A stretch of DNA of 64,000 nt, from positions 124,001 through 188,000 of the forward strand of contig NZ_FOUY01000003.1 in the NCBI RefSeq assembly GCF_900115005.1, given 5' to 3'. This DNA is from Pseudonocardia ammonioxydans. Lineage in GTDB: Bacteria > Actinomycetota > Actinomycetes > Mycobacteriales > Pseudonocardiaceae. Shown in pieces: positions 25,613 to 34,568 of the stretch. Both the position numbers and the translations under genes were made by a program. The notes below the pieces were generated by a model. It worked only from the letters and a program-made list of their open reading frames with translations, ran no database searches and was not told where the DNA came from. Position 1 is the first letter of the stretch, and each line of letters begins with the position of its first letter.

Positions 25613-26742
25613 TGACCCTGCAGGCCGACCGTGACCAGACCGACCGTGACCAGGCCGACCGCGACCCGCCCGCCGCCCCTGCACGGCCCGGAAGGGGCCG
25701 GGCCCGCCGCCGGCTGCTCTGGCCGGCGCTGGCCGTGGCCGGCCTGGCGGGGCTGGTGGCCGCGGTCGCGCTCGGGCCGGTCACCGTGCCGCCTGCGGAC
25801 ACCGTGCGGGTCCTGGTCGGCGCCGACCCGTCCGACCCGCGGTGGGAGGTGGTCATCGGCACGGTGCGGCTGCCCCGGGCCCTCACCGCGATGCTCGCTG
25901 GCGCCGCGCTCGGCGTCGCCGGGCTGATGATGCAGACCCTGTTCCGCAACCCGCTGGCTGATCCCTACATCCTCGGCGTGAGCTCCGGCGCCAGCCTCGG
26001 CGTGGCGGTCTTCGTCGCGGCGACCAGCGCGGCGGCGTTCGGAGGCTCGTTCGGCAGCGGTCTGGTCGGGCTGGGCCGGATCGGTGCGGTGGGCGCCGCG
26101 GCGGCCGGCGCCGGGGCCGTACTCGCCCTGGTGCTGGTGCTGTCGCGGTGGGCACGCTCGTCGGTGACCCTGCTGATCGTCGGGGTGATGATCGGGTCGG
26201 TGACGACGGCGGTGGTCAGCCTGGTGCTGGTGTGGACCGACCCGCGCGTCGCGCAGCAGTTCATCGTGTGGGGGCTGGGCAGCTTCGACGCGACCAACCA
26301 CGACGACCTCGCCGTGCTCGTCCCCGTGGTGGTGGCCGGGTTGCTCGTGGCGTTGCTGCTGATCAAACCGCTGAACGCGATGCTGCTGGGCGAGGGCTAC
26401 GCGCGCAGCATGGGCGTGAACGTGCGCCGGGTCCGCATGCTGATCATGGTGAGCGCCGCGGTGCTGGCCGGGGCGGTCACCGCGTTCTGCGGGCCGATCG
26501 GGTTCATCGGCATCGCGATCCCGCACCTGGCCCGCTCGCTGCTGGGCACCTCCAACCACCGCGTCCTGGTCCCGGCGACCCTGGTGGTCGGGGCGCTCAC
26601 CGCACTGGCCTGCTCGATCGCGAGCCATCCGATGGGGACCGAGACGGTGATCCCGCTCAACGTGGTGACCTCGCTGGTCGGGGCGCCGGTGGTGATCGGG
26701 GTGCTGCTGCGGGGCAGGCGCACGACGGCGGGGGCGGTGTGA
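25612..26742 (+). CDS. FecCD-type ABC transporter permease
   Basis: The 376-residue protein is an iron-chelate/B12 permease with about ten helices. It shows RLPRALTAMLAGAALGVAG, QTLFRNPLADPYILGVSSGA and, near the end, GFIGIAIPHLARSLLG. The first 35 residues are hydrophilic and contain DRDQ(T/A) repeats from a 15-base tandem repeat at 25626-25668. The ATG overlaps the stop of the binding-protein gene by one base. Confidence 0.92.
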   Translation: MTLQADRDQTDRDQADRDPPAAPARPGRGRARRRLLWPALAVAGLAGLVAAVALGPVTVPPADTVRVLVGADPSDPRWEVVIGTVRLPRALTAMLAGAALGVAGLMMQTLFRNPLADPYILGVSSGASLGVAVFVAATSAAAFGGSFGSGLVGLGRIGAVGAAAAGAGAVLALVLVLSRWARSSVTLLIVGVMIGSVTTAVVSLVLVWTDPRVAQQFIVWGLGSFDATNHDDLAVLVPVVVAGLLVALLLIKPLNAMLLGEGYARSMGVNVRRVRMLIMVSAAVLAGAVTAFCGPIGFIGIAIPHLARSLLGTSNHRVLVPATLVVGALTALACSIASHPMGTETVIPLNVVTSLVGAPVVIGVLLRGRRTTAGAV

Positions 26743-26743
26743 G

Positions 26744-28711
26744 ATGAGTGCCTCGGACGGACTGCGGCTGGACGAGCTGACCGTCGGCTACCGGGCGGGC
26801 AGGCGCCGGGTCACGCCGGTGCTGTCCGGCCAGGTGGCGCGGGCCGCCCGCGGGGAGCTGACCGTGCTGCTCGGCCCGAACGGCGTGGGCAAGTCGACGC
26901 TGCTGCGCACCGTCGCCGGGTTGCAGCCCCCGCTCGGCGGGTCCGTCACCCTCGACGGGGCGGACCTGCCGCGGATGCGGCCCGCGGACCGCGCGCAGCA
27001 GCTGGCGGTCGTGCTCACCGAGCGGGTCGAGGCCGGGCTGCTCTCGGCCCGGGAGCTGGTCGAGCTCGGCCGGCACCCGCACACCGGCTCGGGCGGGTTC
27101 CTGCGCGCCGAGGACCACGCCGCCGTGGACGCGGCGATCACCGCGGTCGACGCGGAGCACCTGGCCGCGCGGCGGGTCACCGAGCTGTCCGACGGGGAAC
27201 GCCAGCGGGTGCTCACCGCCCGGGCACTGGCCCAGCACCCCTCGGCGCTGCTGCTCGACGAGCCCGGTGCGTTCCTCGACGCGACGTCGCGGGTCGAGCT
27301 GTTGGGGCTGCTGCGCCGGCTGGCGCGCGAGCACGAGCTCTGCGTGCTGCTCTCCACCCACGACCTCGAGCTCGCACTGCGCCTGGCCGACCACGTCTGG
27401 CTGATCGACCGGGATCGCCGGCTGCACACCGGCGGGCCCGAACAGCTGATCGCCGACGGGGCGGTCGCGACCGTGTTCGACACCGCCGACCTGGCGTTCG
27501 ACCCGCGCTCGGGCGGTTTCGCGCTCACCGGCCCGGTCACCGCGACCGCACACGTCGACGCGCCTGCGGATCGCGCGCCGCTGGTCACCCGGGCGCTGCG
27601 CCGCCAGGGCTGGACGGTCGTGACTGCGAACCCGGCCGGTGCGGGGAGTCCGGCCGGTGCGGGGAGTCCAGCCGGTGCGGGGAGTCCCGCCGGTCCCGGA
27701 TCCGCCGACATCGCCGTCACGGCGACCTGCTCCGGGTTCCTGGCGGGGGTGGACGGGCGTGCCACCCACCTGCCGGACTGGACCGCGCTGGCGCAGTGGG
27801 CCCGCGAGGAGCACGACCGGCGTCCGCCCGGCGGCTGGGCGCTGTACCGGGCCGCGGCGCCGGACGTCGCCGCCTGCCTGCGCGCCGCGGCGTCGGTCGG
27901 GGCCTGGTTCGCCGTCGAGTGCGGTCACGACGACGCCGACCCGGCAGGCTGGTGGCCGCTGGCCGAGCTCTACCGGGGCGGTTCCGGGGCGCCGGACGAC
28001 CTGCTCGAGGCCGTCGGCCGGCGGCTGGGGAACGACGAGCCCCGGGTGGCGGTGTCGGTGTTCCAGCTCGGGCTGGCGGCCCGGCTGGCCTCGCCGATGC
28101 TGGCCGCGGCGGCCCGCGGGATCCTGCTCGACCTCGATCCCGGCGACCTCGCCGTGCAGAACCGGTTCGGCGAGGCGGCCGGGCTGCGGTCCGCACGCCC
28201 CGGGGGCTGGGCCGGCGCCGAGCGGCTCCCGGCCGCGGAGCTGGCCGAGCGGGTCGGGGAGCGGCTGCTCGACGCCCACCTCGCCCCGATGATCGACGCG
28301 CTGCGCCGGAGCTGCCCGGTCACGCCCGGCCTGCTGTGGGGCAACGTCGCCTCGGCGCTGGCCGGGGCGCTGCGCATGCTCGAGACCCACCTGGCCCCGG
28401 ACGCGGCGAGCCGGGTACGCGCCGTCGTCGAGCACCTGCTGGCGCGGCCGCCGCTGGCCGGCACCGGCACGCTCGCGGCCCCGGGGGCGACGCCGCCGTT
28501 CCGGCGCCGGTCCTGCTGCCTGTACTACCGCACCGCGGCCGGGGGACACTGCGCCGACTGCGCCCTGGCCGAGACCCCACCCGGGCGCTCCGGGGCCCGC
28601 GCGCCCGGGCCGCGTACACGGCCCGCACCGGTGCCCCCCACCGGGGGCGAGCCGGATCGAGATCACGACCGGGGCCACCACCCGGTCGGGGAGCCAGTGG
28701 AGGAACCATGA
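26744..28711 (+). CDS. ABC ATPase fused to an FhuF-like [2Fe-2S] domain
   Basis: The 655-residue protein starts with a complete FecE-type ATPase: LLGPNGVGKSTLLRTVAG, the signature LSDGERQRV, and ALLLDEPGAFLD. After residue 290 comes a Gly/Ala/Ser/Pro repeat linker, then a second domain of about 300 residues. Its C-terminal motif is CC-x10-C-x2-C (CCLYYRTAAGGHCADC), the [2Fe-2S] ligand set of FhuF ferric-siderophore reductases. The fusion would couple uptake at the membrane to reductive metal release in the cytoplasm. The ATG is one base after the permease stop. Confidence 0.87.
   Translation: MSASDGLRLDELTVGYRAGRRRVTPVLSGQVARAARGELTVLLGPNGVGKSTLLRTVAGLQPPLGGSVTLDGADLPRMRPADRAQQLAVVLTERVEAGLLSARELVELGRHPHTGSGGFLRAEDHAAVDAAITAVDAEHLAARRVTELSDGERQRVLTARALAQHPSALLLDEPGAFLDATSRVELLGLLRRLAREHELCVLLSTHDLELALRLADHVWLIDRDRRLHTGGPEQLIADGAVATVFDTADLAFDPRSGGFALTGPVTATAHVDAPADRAPLVTRALRRQGWTVVTANPAGAGSPAGAGSPAGAGSPAGPGSADIAVTATCSGFLAGVDGRATHLPDWTALAQWAREEHDRRPPGGWALYRAAAPDVAACLRAAASVGAWFAVECGHDDADPAGWWPLAELYRGGSGAPDDLLEAVGRRLGNDEPRVAVSVFQLGLAARLASPMLAAAARGILLDLDPGDLAVQNRFGEAAGLRSARPGGWAGAERLPAAELAERVGERLLDAHLAPMIDALRRSCPVTPGLLWGNVASALAGALRMLETHLAPDAASRVRAVVEHLLARPPLAGTGTLAAPGATPPFRRRSCCLYYRTAAGGHCADCALAETPPGRSGARAPGPRTRPAPVPPTGGEPDRDHDRGHHPVGEPVEEP
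27632..27685. repeat. Three 18-bp in-frame repeats at the ATPase/FhuF junction
   Basis: Three near-identical units of CCGGCCGGTGCGGGGAGT encode repeated PAGAGS. They form the hinge between the two domains of the fusion protein. Confidence 0.8.
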
Positions 28712-29271
28712 CCGCCTCGCCCGCCACCGAACCGCAGGTCGTCGACGAGCCCGGCAACGGCCTGCTGCACGTCTGGCCGGTGCCCACCGACGAGCAGTCG
28801 CTGCTCGCGCTGCTCACCGACGTGTTCACCGACCACTGGGAGCACATCTTCTTCGGCGTGCTCATCCCGGGCTCGGCGCTGGAGGTGGCCGCCCCCAACG
28901 CGCCGAAGCGGATCAGCACCTACGACGGCTACGCGACCATCGACTTCGGACGCTGGCACTTCCACATCTGCATCGGCGAGCACACCGCGAGCGGACCGGA
29001 GCTGGGCAGGCAGCGCCGGTGCGCCCGGGCCGAGTTCTACCGCCGGATCTCGGACGGGGCGCCGACGTCCTGGGGGATCCGGCTGTTCAACGGCGTCGGC
29101 GACCAGCAGCTGACCGTCATGCTGCCCGGCCCGTTCCTCGACGACCTCCAGCAGATCCTGCCCGAGCCGCGCTACGACCGGCTCGCCGCCTGGGACGCGC
29201 TGCGCCGCACCCACCTCGGCCTCGAGCCCGACCCGCTCGACCGCACCGGCACCGGCTTCGCCCACGGGTAG
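28708..29271 (+). CDS. Conserved protein with a WHFHICIGEH motif
   Basis: The 187-residue protein has DHWEHIFFGVLIPGSALEVAAP and, at about residues 90-100, RWHFHICIGEH, followed by QRRCARAEFYRR. The dense His/Cys/Glu motif could bind a metal or haem. Proteins of this kind are conserved hypothetical proteins without an assigned function. The ATG overlaps the stop of the ATPase/FhuF gene (ATGA), so it is translated with the importer and probably works with the imported metal or chelate. No signal peptide is visible. Confidence 0.6.
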   Translation: MTASPATEPQVVDEPGNGLLHVWPVPTDEQSLLALLTDVFTDHWEHIFFGVLIPGSALEVAAPNAPKRISTYDGYATIDFGRWHFHICIGEHTASGPELGRQRRCARAEFYRRISDGAPTSWGIRLFNGVGDQQLTVMLPGPFLDDLQQILPEPRYDRLAAWDALRRTHLGLEPDPLDRTGTGFAHG

Positions 29272-29275
29272 GAGC

Positions 29276-30328
29276 TCAGGCCGGTGTCCCCGGCGCGTGG
29301 GTGGCGTCCCGGACGGTCCCGACGAACGCCTCGGTCACGTCCTCCATCGCCACCACCCCGACGGTGTCGCCGCGGGCGTCGACCGCCCGGGCCAGGTGCG
29401 CGCGACCGCTGCTCAGGGTCGCGAGCGCCTCGTCGAGCCGGGCCGCGACCGGCACCGCGGGCAGCCCGCGGACCCGCTGCGGCGGGATCACCGCCGACCC
29501 GGCCCCCGCCAGGTCGAGCACGTCCTTGACGTGCAGGTACCCGGTGAGCCGCCCGCGCGCGCCGCGGATCGGGAACCGCGAGTACCCGGTGCGCTCCACG
29601 GCCTCGGTGAGGTCCCGCACGGTCGGGTCGGCGGGGAGGCAGACCAGGTCGTCGAGTGCGACGACGACGTCGGCCACCGTCGACTCGGCCGAGGCGAGAG
29701 TGCGCGCGAGCCGGGTCGACTCCTCGTCGTCGAGCAGGCCCTCGCGCCGTGAGTCGTCGATCATCTCCGACAGCTCGCCGGTGGTGTACGCCGTCTCCAG
29801 CTCGTCCTTCGGCGTGACCCCCACCAGCCGCAGCGTGCCGTTGGCCAGGAAGTTGAACAGGTCGATGAACGGGCGGGCGATCGCCGTCCACACCAGGAAC
29901 GGCGGGACCAGCAGCATCGCCGCGCGCTCGGGGCCGGCGATCGAGATGTTCTTGGGCACCATCTCGCCGAGCAGCATGTGCGCGACGACGACCACCACCA
30001 GCGACACCGCGAACGCGATCGGGAACGCCACCGCATCCGGGATCCCGGCCGCGGCCAGCGGGCCGTCGATCAGGTGCGCCACCGCGGGCTCGCCCAGCCG
30101 GCCGAGCAGCAGCGAGGCGATCGTGATGCCCAGCTGCGAGGCGGCCAGCATCCGGGACAGGTCGTGCGCGGCGCGCAGCACCCGCTGCGCCCCGGCCGAC
30201 CCCGCCTCGGCCATCGCCTCCAGCCGGTCCTTGCGGGCCGAGATCAGCGCGAACTCGGCGCCGACGAAGAACGCGTTCGCCCCGAGCAGCGCGAGCGCGG
30301 CGAGCAGTGCCGCCAGGTCGGTGCTCAT
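29276..30328 (-). CDS. CNNM/CorC family membrane protein, first of a tandem pair
   Basis: The 350-residue protein has an N-terminal DUF21 (CNNM) membrane domain (FFVGAEFALISARKDRLEAM, HMLLGEMVPKNISI) and two CBS domains (RFPIRGARGRLTGYLHVKDV, VVAMEDVTEAFVG). Such proteins are implicated in magnesium or cobalt handling. It lacks the C-terminal transporter-associated domain that its partner has. The start overlaps the stop of the upstream gene by four bases. Confidence 0.88.
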   Translation of the reverse strand: MSTDLAALLAALALLGANAFFVGAEFALISARKDRLEAMAEAGSAGAQRVLRAAHDLSRMLAASQLGITIASLLLGRLGEPAVAHLIDGPLAAAGIPDAVAFPIAFAVSLVVVVVAHMLLGEMVPKNISIAGPERAAMLLVPPFLVWTAIARPFIDLFNFLANGTLRLVGVTPKDELETAYTTGELSEMIDDSRREGLLDDEESTRLARTLASAESTVADVVVALDDLVCLPADPTVRDLTEAVERTGYSRFPIRGARGRLTGYLHVKDVLDLAGAGSAVIPPQRVRGLPAVPVAARLDEALATLSSGRAHLARAVDARGDTVGVVAMEDVTEAFVGTVRDATHAPGTPA

Positions 30329-31650
30329 ACCGGCGCCTCCTGGCCCGCCGAGCGGTGCAGCCGGATCTCGGCCACCCGGTTGCGGTCGCGGCGCAGCACG
30401 GTCAGCGCCCGGCCGTCCACGACCAGCCGGTCGCCGACGTCGGGGATGCGCCCGAGGCCGGCGTTGACCAGCCCGGCCAGCGTCTCGTAGTCGCCCTCGG
30501 GCAGCCGCACCCCGGTGGCCCGCTCGACCTCGTCGGTCCGCATCAGCCCGGACAGCGCCCACACGCCGTCGCGGAGCCGGCGGACCGGGCTCTGCTCGGG
30601 CCGGTCGTGCTCGTCGCGGACGTCACCGACGATCTCCTCGATCAGGTCCTCCATCGTCACCAGGCCCGCGGTGCCGCCGTACTCGTCGACCACCACCGCG
30701 GTCTGCAGCCCGGCCGCGCGCAGCCGGGTCATCAGCTCGTCGCCGTCCAGCGACGACGGGACGGTCTCCAGCGGCCGGGCCAGCTCGCGCACCGGTGTCG
30801 ACGGCCGCCGGTCCGCAGGCACCGCGAACGCCTGCTTGACATGCACCAGCCCCAGCGGCAGGTCCGGGTCGCCGTCGACGACCGGGAACCGGGAGAACCC
30901 GGACCGGCGGGCCAGCGCGATCAGCTCGGACACGCTGTCGTCGCCGTCGATCGTCGCCACCCGCACCCGCGGGGTCATCAGGTCCTCGGCGACCCGGTCG
31001 GTGAAGCGCAGCGAGCGGTCCAGCAGGGTCGCGGTCGCGGCGTCGAGGCTGCCGCTCTCGGCGCTGGCCCGGACCAGCGAGCTCAGCTCGCCGGGGGAGC
31101 GGGCCGAGCGCAGCTCCTCGGCCGGTTCGACGCCGAGGCGGCGCACGATCGCGTTCGCCACGCCGTTCAGTCCGGTGATCAGCCGCCGGAAGATCCGGGC
31201 GAACCCGGCCTGCAGCCACACCACCGCGCGGGCGACCTCGAGCGGGTGGGCGATCGCCAGGTTCTTCGGCACCAGCTCGCCGAACACCATCGACAGGGCC
31301 GTCGCGACGACCAGGGCCAGCACGGTCGCCGTCCCGGAGGCCCAGCCGGCGGGCAGCCCGGCCGCCCCGAGCACCGGTGCGATGAGCTGCGCGATCGCCG
31401 GCTCGGCGATGTAACCGGTCGCCAGTGTGGTGGCGGTGATGCCCAGCTGGCAGCCGGAGAGCTGGAACGACAGCGTCGCGTGGGCGTCGCGCAGCGCGCG
31501 GGTGCGGCGGTCGTCGTCGCGGGCGACGGCGGCGTCGATCCGGCTGCGCTCCAGCGCCGTCAGCGAGAACTCCGAGGCCACCGAGACCGCCGTGCCCAGC
31601 GTCAGGGCCACCACCGCGAGCAGGCCGAGCAACGCGAGGACGACGGACAC
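30325..31650 (-). CDS. CNNM/CorC family membrane protein, with C-terminal CorC_HlyC domain
   Basis: This 441-residue protein has the same DUF21 membrane domain ([28 protein letters not shown]), two CBS domains ([39 protein letters not shown]) and the C-terminal domain ([17 protein letters not shown]). Paired CNNM genes are common in actinobacteria and suggest a heteromer. GTG 31650 is the start. Confidence 0.9.
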   Translation of the reverse strand: MSVVLALLGLLAVVALTLGTAVSVASEFSLTALERSRIDAAVARDDDRRTRALRDAHATLSFQLSGCQLGITATTLATGYIAEPAIAQLIAPVLGAAGLPAGWASGTATVLALVVATALSMVFGELVPKNLAIAHPLEVARAVVWLQAGFARIFRRLITGLNGVANAIVRRLGVEPAEELRSARSPGELSSLVRASAESGSLDAATATLLDRSLRFTDRVAEDLMTPRVRVATIDGDDSVSELIALARRSGFSRFPVVDGDPDLPLGLVHVKQAFAVPADRRPSTPVRELARPLETVPSSLDGDELMTRLRAAGLQTAVVVDEYGGTAGLVTMEDLIEEIVGDVRDEHDRPEQSPVRRLRDGVWALSGLMRTDEVERATGVRLPEGDYETLAGLVNAGLGRIPDVGDRLVVDGRALTVLRRDRNRVAEIRLHRSAGQEAPV

Positions 31651-31771
31651 CGGGAGGCTCTCCTGGATCGATGCGGACGGATACGGCCGGGGGCGACGAT
31701 ACGGCCGGACGGGTGGTCCCGCGCGCCGGAGCTGCGAGTGATCTCACGGTCCGTGCCCCCGGTACGGGGTC

Positions 31772-31777
31772 TAGGTT
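31772..31777 (+). promoter_or_regulatory. -10 box of the coaA transcript
   Basis: TAGGTT ends eight bases before the ATG of a 29-codon ORF at 31786, which suggests a leaderless transcript that opens with this ORF. Confidence 0.45.
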
Positions 31778-31785
31778 GGTCTGCC

Positions 31786-31875
31786 ATGACCACGGCGACG
31801 ACGCCCTCCGCCCGCGAGCCCCTGCCCGGCCCGGCCCGGGCCGACCGGCACGCGCCGACGTCGGTGGCACCGTGA
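31786..31875 (+). CDS. Possible 29-codon leader ORF overlapping the coaA start
   Basis: The frame starts with ATG eight bases after a TAGGTT -10 box and ends in GTGA, where its stop overlaps the coaA GTG. The product ([15 protein letters not shown]...) has no known domain. The likely role is translational coupling for coaA, which lacks a Shine-Dalgarno site of its own. Confidence 0.35.
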   Translation: MTTATTPSAREPLPGPARADRHAPTSVAP

Positions 31876-32852
31876 CGGCGGCGGCCTCGACCCCGTACTA
31901 CCGGGGACGCAAGCCGTCCGGGCTGGCCAAGGGCAGCGCGTCACCGTTCGTCGACTTCGACCGGGCCTCGTGGGCACAGCTCGCCTCCTCGACCCGGGTG
32001 CCGCTCTCGGCCGAGGAGCTCGACCAGCTGCGCAGCTTCGGCGACTTCGTCGACCTCGACGAGGTCCGCGAGGTGTACCTGCCGCTGTCGCGGCTGCTCA
32101 ACCTGCACGTCGAGGAAGGGGGACGGCTCTACCGCGCCTACCGCCGCTTCCTCGGCGCGGCCAACGCCCGGACCCCGTTCGTGATCGGCATCGCCGGGTC
32201 GGTGTCGGTCGGCAAGTCGACGACGGCGCGCCTGTTGCGGCTGCTGCTGGCCCGCTCGCCGGAGCACCCGAACGTCCAGCTCGTCACCACCGACGGGTTC
32301 CTCTACCCGAACGCCGAGCTGCAGCAGCGCGGGCTGATGGAGCGCAAGGGCTTCCCCGAGTCCTACGACCGCCGCAAGCTGCTGCGGTTCGTCTCGGAGA
32401 TCAAAGGAGGCCGGCCGGAGGTCACCGCACCGGTCTACTCCCACCTGGTCTACGACATCGTCCCGGACGAGCGGCTGGTCGTGCGCAGCCCCGACATCCT
32501 GATCATCGAGGGGCTGAACGTGCTGCAGCCCGCGGTGGCGGGGGCGCTGACCGTGTCGGACTTCATCGACTTCTCGGTCTACGTCGACGCCGCCACCGCG
32601 GACGTGCGGCGCTGGTACGTGGAACGGTTCCTGCGGTTGCGCGAGACCGCGTTCCGCGACCCGCAGTCCTACTTCCGGCGCTACGCCGAGCTGGACCACG
32701 ACGCCGCCGTCGCCCGCGCCGAGACGATCTGGTCGTCGATCAACGCGCCGAACCTGGAGCAGAACATCCTGCCGACCCGCTCCCGGGCCAGCCTGGTGCT
32801 GACCAAGGGAGCGGACCACGACGTCACACGGGTGCGGCTCCGGAAGCTGTGA
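31872..32852 (+). CDS. coaA: Pantothenate kinase (type I)
   Basis: The 326-residue cytoplasmic enzyme phosphorylates pantothenate in the first step of coenzyme A synthesis. It has the P-loop [17 protein letters not shown] at about residue 105, TTDGFLYPN and [15 protein letters not shown], plus [10 protein letters not shown], all conserved in bacterial CoaA. GTG 31872 overlaps the stop of a small upstream ORF. Length equals that of E. coli and mycobacterial CoaA. Confidence 0.96.
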   Translation: MTAAASTPYYRGRKPSGLAKGSASPFVDFDRASWAQLASSTRVPLSAEELDQLRSFGDFVDLDEVREVYLPLSRLLNLHVEEGGRLYRAYRRFLGAANARTPFVIGIAGSVSVGKSTTARLLRLLLARSPEHPNVQLVTTDGFLYPNAELQQRGLMERKGFPESYDRRKLLRFVSEIKGGRPEVTAPVYSHLVYDIVPDERLVVRSPDILIIEGLNVLQPAVAGALTVSDFIDFSVYVDAATADVRRWYVERFLRLRETAFRDPQSYFRRYAELDHDAAVARAETIWSSINAPNLEQNILPTRSRASLVLTKGADHDVTRVRLRKL

Positions 32853-32855
32853 CCC

Positions 32856-32895
32856 GTGAGTGGTTTTCGCGGCTCCGACCGCGAAAACCACTCAC
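32856..32895. terminator. Bidirectional terminator between coaA and the M20 peptidase
   Basis: Seventeen-base arms (GTGAGTGGTTTTCGCGG and its complement) enclose a six-base loop. The hairpin begins a few bases after the coaA stop and overlaps the stop codon of the convergent gene, and runs of T/A lie within the stem. Confidence 0.8.
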
Positions 32896-33980
32896 AGGTG
32901 CGTCAGCGCCTCCGTGCACTCCACGATGTTCGACGCGGAGCAGGTCTCGTCGGTCACGTGGGCGAGCTCCGGGTCGCCCGGCCCGTACACCAGCACGGCC
33001 GGGTCGCCGAGCAGCCCTGCCAGCACCGAGGCGTCGGTGAAGTAGGACGCGTACGCCGCGCCGGCGCCCGGGCCGGTGTGGCCCAGTGCCCGCGCGGCCG
33101 CCGTGGCCCGCGGGTCGGCCGGGTCGGTGGCGACCGAGGGCAGGTCGACCAGCACCTCGACCCGCGGCTGTGGCCCGGGCGCGGCGGCGCGGGCGATCGT
33201 CTCGACCTGCTCGCGGGCGGCGGCCGCGTCCACCCCGGGCACCAGCCGCAGGTCCAGCTCGAGCTCGGCGTGGTCGGGCACCAGGTTCGGCTGGGTGCCG
33301 GCGCGGAACACGCCCGGGTTGCAGGTCGCCGGGCCGTGCGTGCTGCTGGTGGGCCAGGTGTGGTCGTGCAGCGCGGCGGCGACCCGGCCGAGCGCGACGA
33401 GCGCGTTCCGTCCGAGGTCGGGCCGCGAGCCGTGCGCGCTGACGCCGTCCTGCACCAGGCGCAGCCACAGCACACCCTTGTGTCCGTGCAGCACCCGGTT
33501 CGACGTCGGCTCGGCCACCACCAGCAACGGTGAGGGCTCCAGCCCGGTCAGGGTGCGGGCGCCGTCGCAGCCGGTCTCCTCGCCGAAGGTGAACACCAGC
33601 TGCAGCGGGGTCGCCGGGGCGCTGCGCAGGGCCGCGGCGGTGATCGCGGCGACCCCGGCCTTCATGTCGGTGGTGCCGCGCCCGCGCAGCCGCCCGTCGA
33701 CGACGTCACCGGCGTGCGGGTCGAACGACCAGCCGGCCGGGTCCGCCGGGACGGTGTCGAGGTGACCGGTCAGCGTGGTCGGGGGCGCGCTGCTGCCGCG
33801 GCGGGCGACGAGGTTGGCCCGGCCGGGCTGCTCCTCGCGGACGTCGACGGCGAACCCGCCGTCGTCGAGCAGGTTCGCGAGCAGGTCGGCGGCGGCCCGT
33901 TCACCACCGCCGCAGGTGTCGAGGGCGACGAGGCGGCCGGCGAGATCGACGGGGTCGGGCCCGGAGCTGCTGTCGGACAC
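32892..33980 (-). CDS. dapE: M20 family peptidase, DapE-like
   Basis: The 362-residue enzyme has TLTGHLDTVPAD and GRGTTDMKAGVAA, which supply the metal ligands His and Asp, and FTFGEETGCDGA with the catalytic Glu. In actinobacteria this family is mainly succinyl-diaminopimelate desuccinylase for lysine and peptidoglycan precursors, but acetylornithine deacetylase is similar. The absence of other dap or arg genes nearby leaves the exact substrate open. GTG 33980 follows AAGGAG. Confidence 0.75.
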   Translation of the reverse strand: MSDSSSGPDPVDLAGRLVALDTCGGGERAAADLLANLLDDGGFAVDVREEQPGRANLVARRGSSAPPTTLTGHLDTVPADPAGWSFDPHAGDVVDGRLRGRGTTDMKAGVAAITAAALRSAPATPLQLVFTFGEETGCDGARTLTGLEPSPLLVVAEPTSNRVLHGHKGVLWLRLVQDGVSAHGSRPDLGRNALVALGRVAAALHDHTWPTSSTHGPATCNPGVFRAGTQPNLVPDHAELELDLRLVPGVDAAAAREQVETIARAAAPGPQPRVEVLVDLPSVATDPADPRATAAARALGHTGPGAGAAYASYFTDASVLAGLLGDPAVLVYGPGDPELAHVTDETCSASNIVECTEALTHL

Positions 33981-34073
33981 GGGGTGCTCCTTCCGAGGGG
34001 GGAGTCGGACACCGACTGTGACACGCGCCGGGGCCGATGCCATTGCTCAGCAGTTCTTTGGCACCATGTGCGG

Positions 34074-34556
34074 ATGGGTGGGAACTCCGGCGGTGCCGAC
34101 GCCGCCACTGCGGTGAGCAGCCGATTCGAGACGCTCGACGACGAGGTGGCGGCCCGGCTACGCCTCGCGGTGGGCCGGTTGCACCGGCGGATCCGGATCG
34201 ACGGCAGCGAGTCGCTGCCGCCGCTGCAGCTGTCCACCCTGGTCACGGTGGAGCAGCACGGTCCGCTGCGGCTCTCCGAGCTCGCCCGCCGCGAGGGCGT
34301 GACGGCCCCGACGATGTCGCGCGTGCTCTCCGCCCTCGACGACCAGGGGATGGTGCAGCGCGCCCCGGACCCGGGTGACGCCCGCGGTGTGCTCGTGTCC
34401 GTCTCCGACGACGGCCGGGCCAAGCTGCGCGAGGTCCGCAACCAGCGCACCGCGCTGATCGCCCGCCGGCTGGACCGGCTCGACGCCGGGCAGCGGGACG
34501 CCCTGGAGGCGGCGCTGCCCGCGCTGGAGGCCCTGATCGTCCCCGACGAGGACTGA
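34074..34556 (+). CDS. MarR family transcriptional regulator
   Basis: The 160-residue protein has a MarR winged helix: LQLSTLVTVEQHGPLRLSELARREGVTAPTMSRVLSALDDQGMV with RAPDPGDARGVLVSVSDDG in the wing. It is divergent from the M20 peptidase gene and directly upstream of the erythromycin-esterase-family gene (12-base gap), so it probably controls that gene. ATG 34074 is used. Confidence 0.85.
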   Translation: MGGNSGGADAATAVSSRFETLDDEVAARLRLAVGRLHRRIRIDGSESLPPLQLSTLVTVEQHGPLRLSELARREGVTAPTMSRVLSALDDQGMVQRAPDPGDARGVLVSVSDDGRAKLREVRNQRTALIARRLDRLDAGQRDALEAALPALEALIVPDED

Positions 34557-34568
34557 GGTCCCGCGGTC

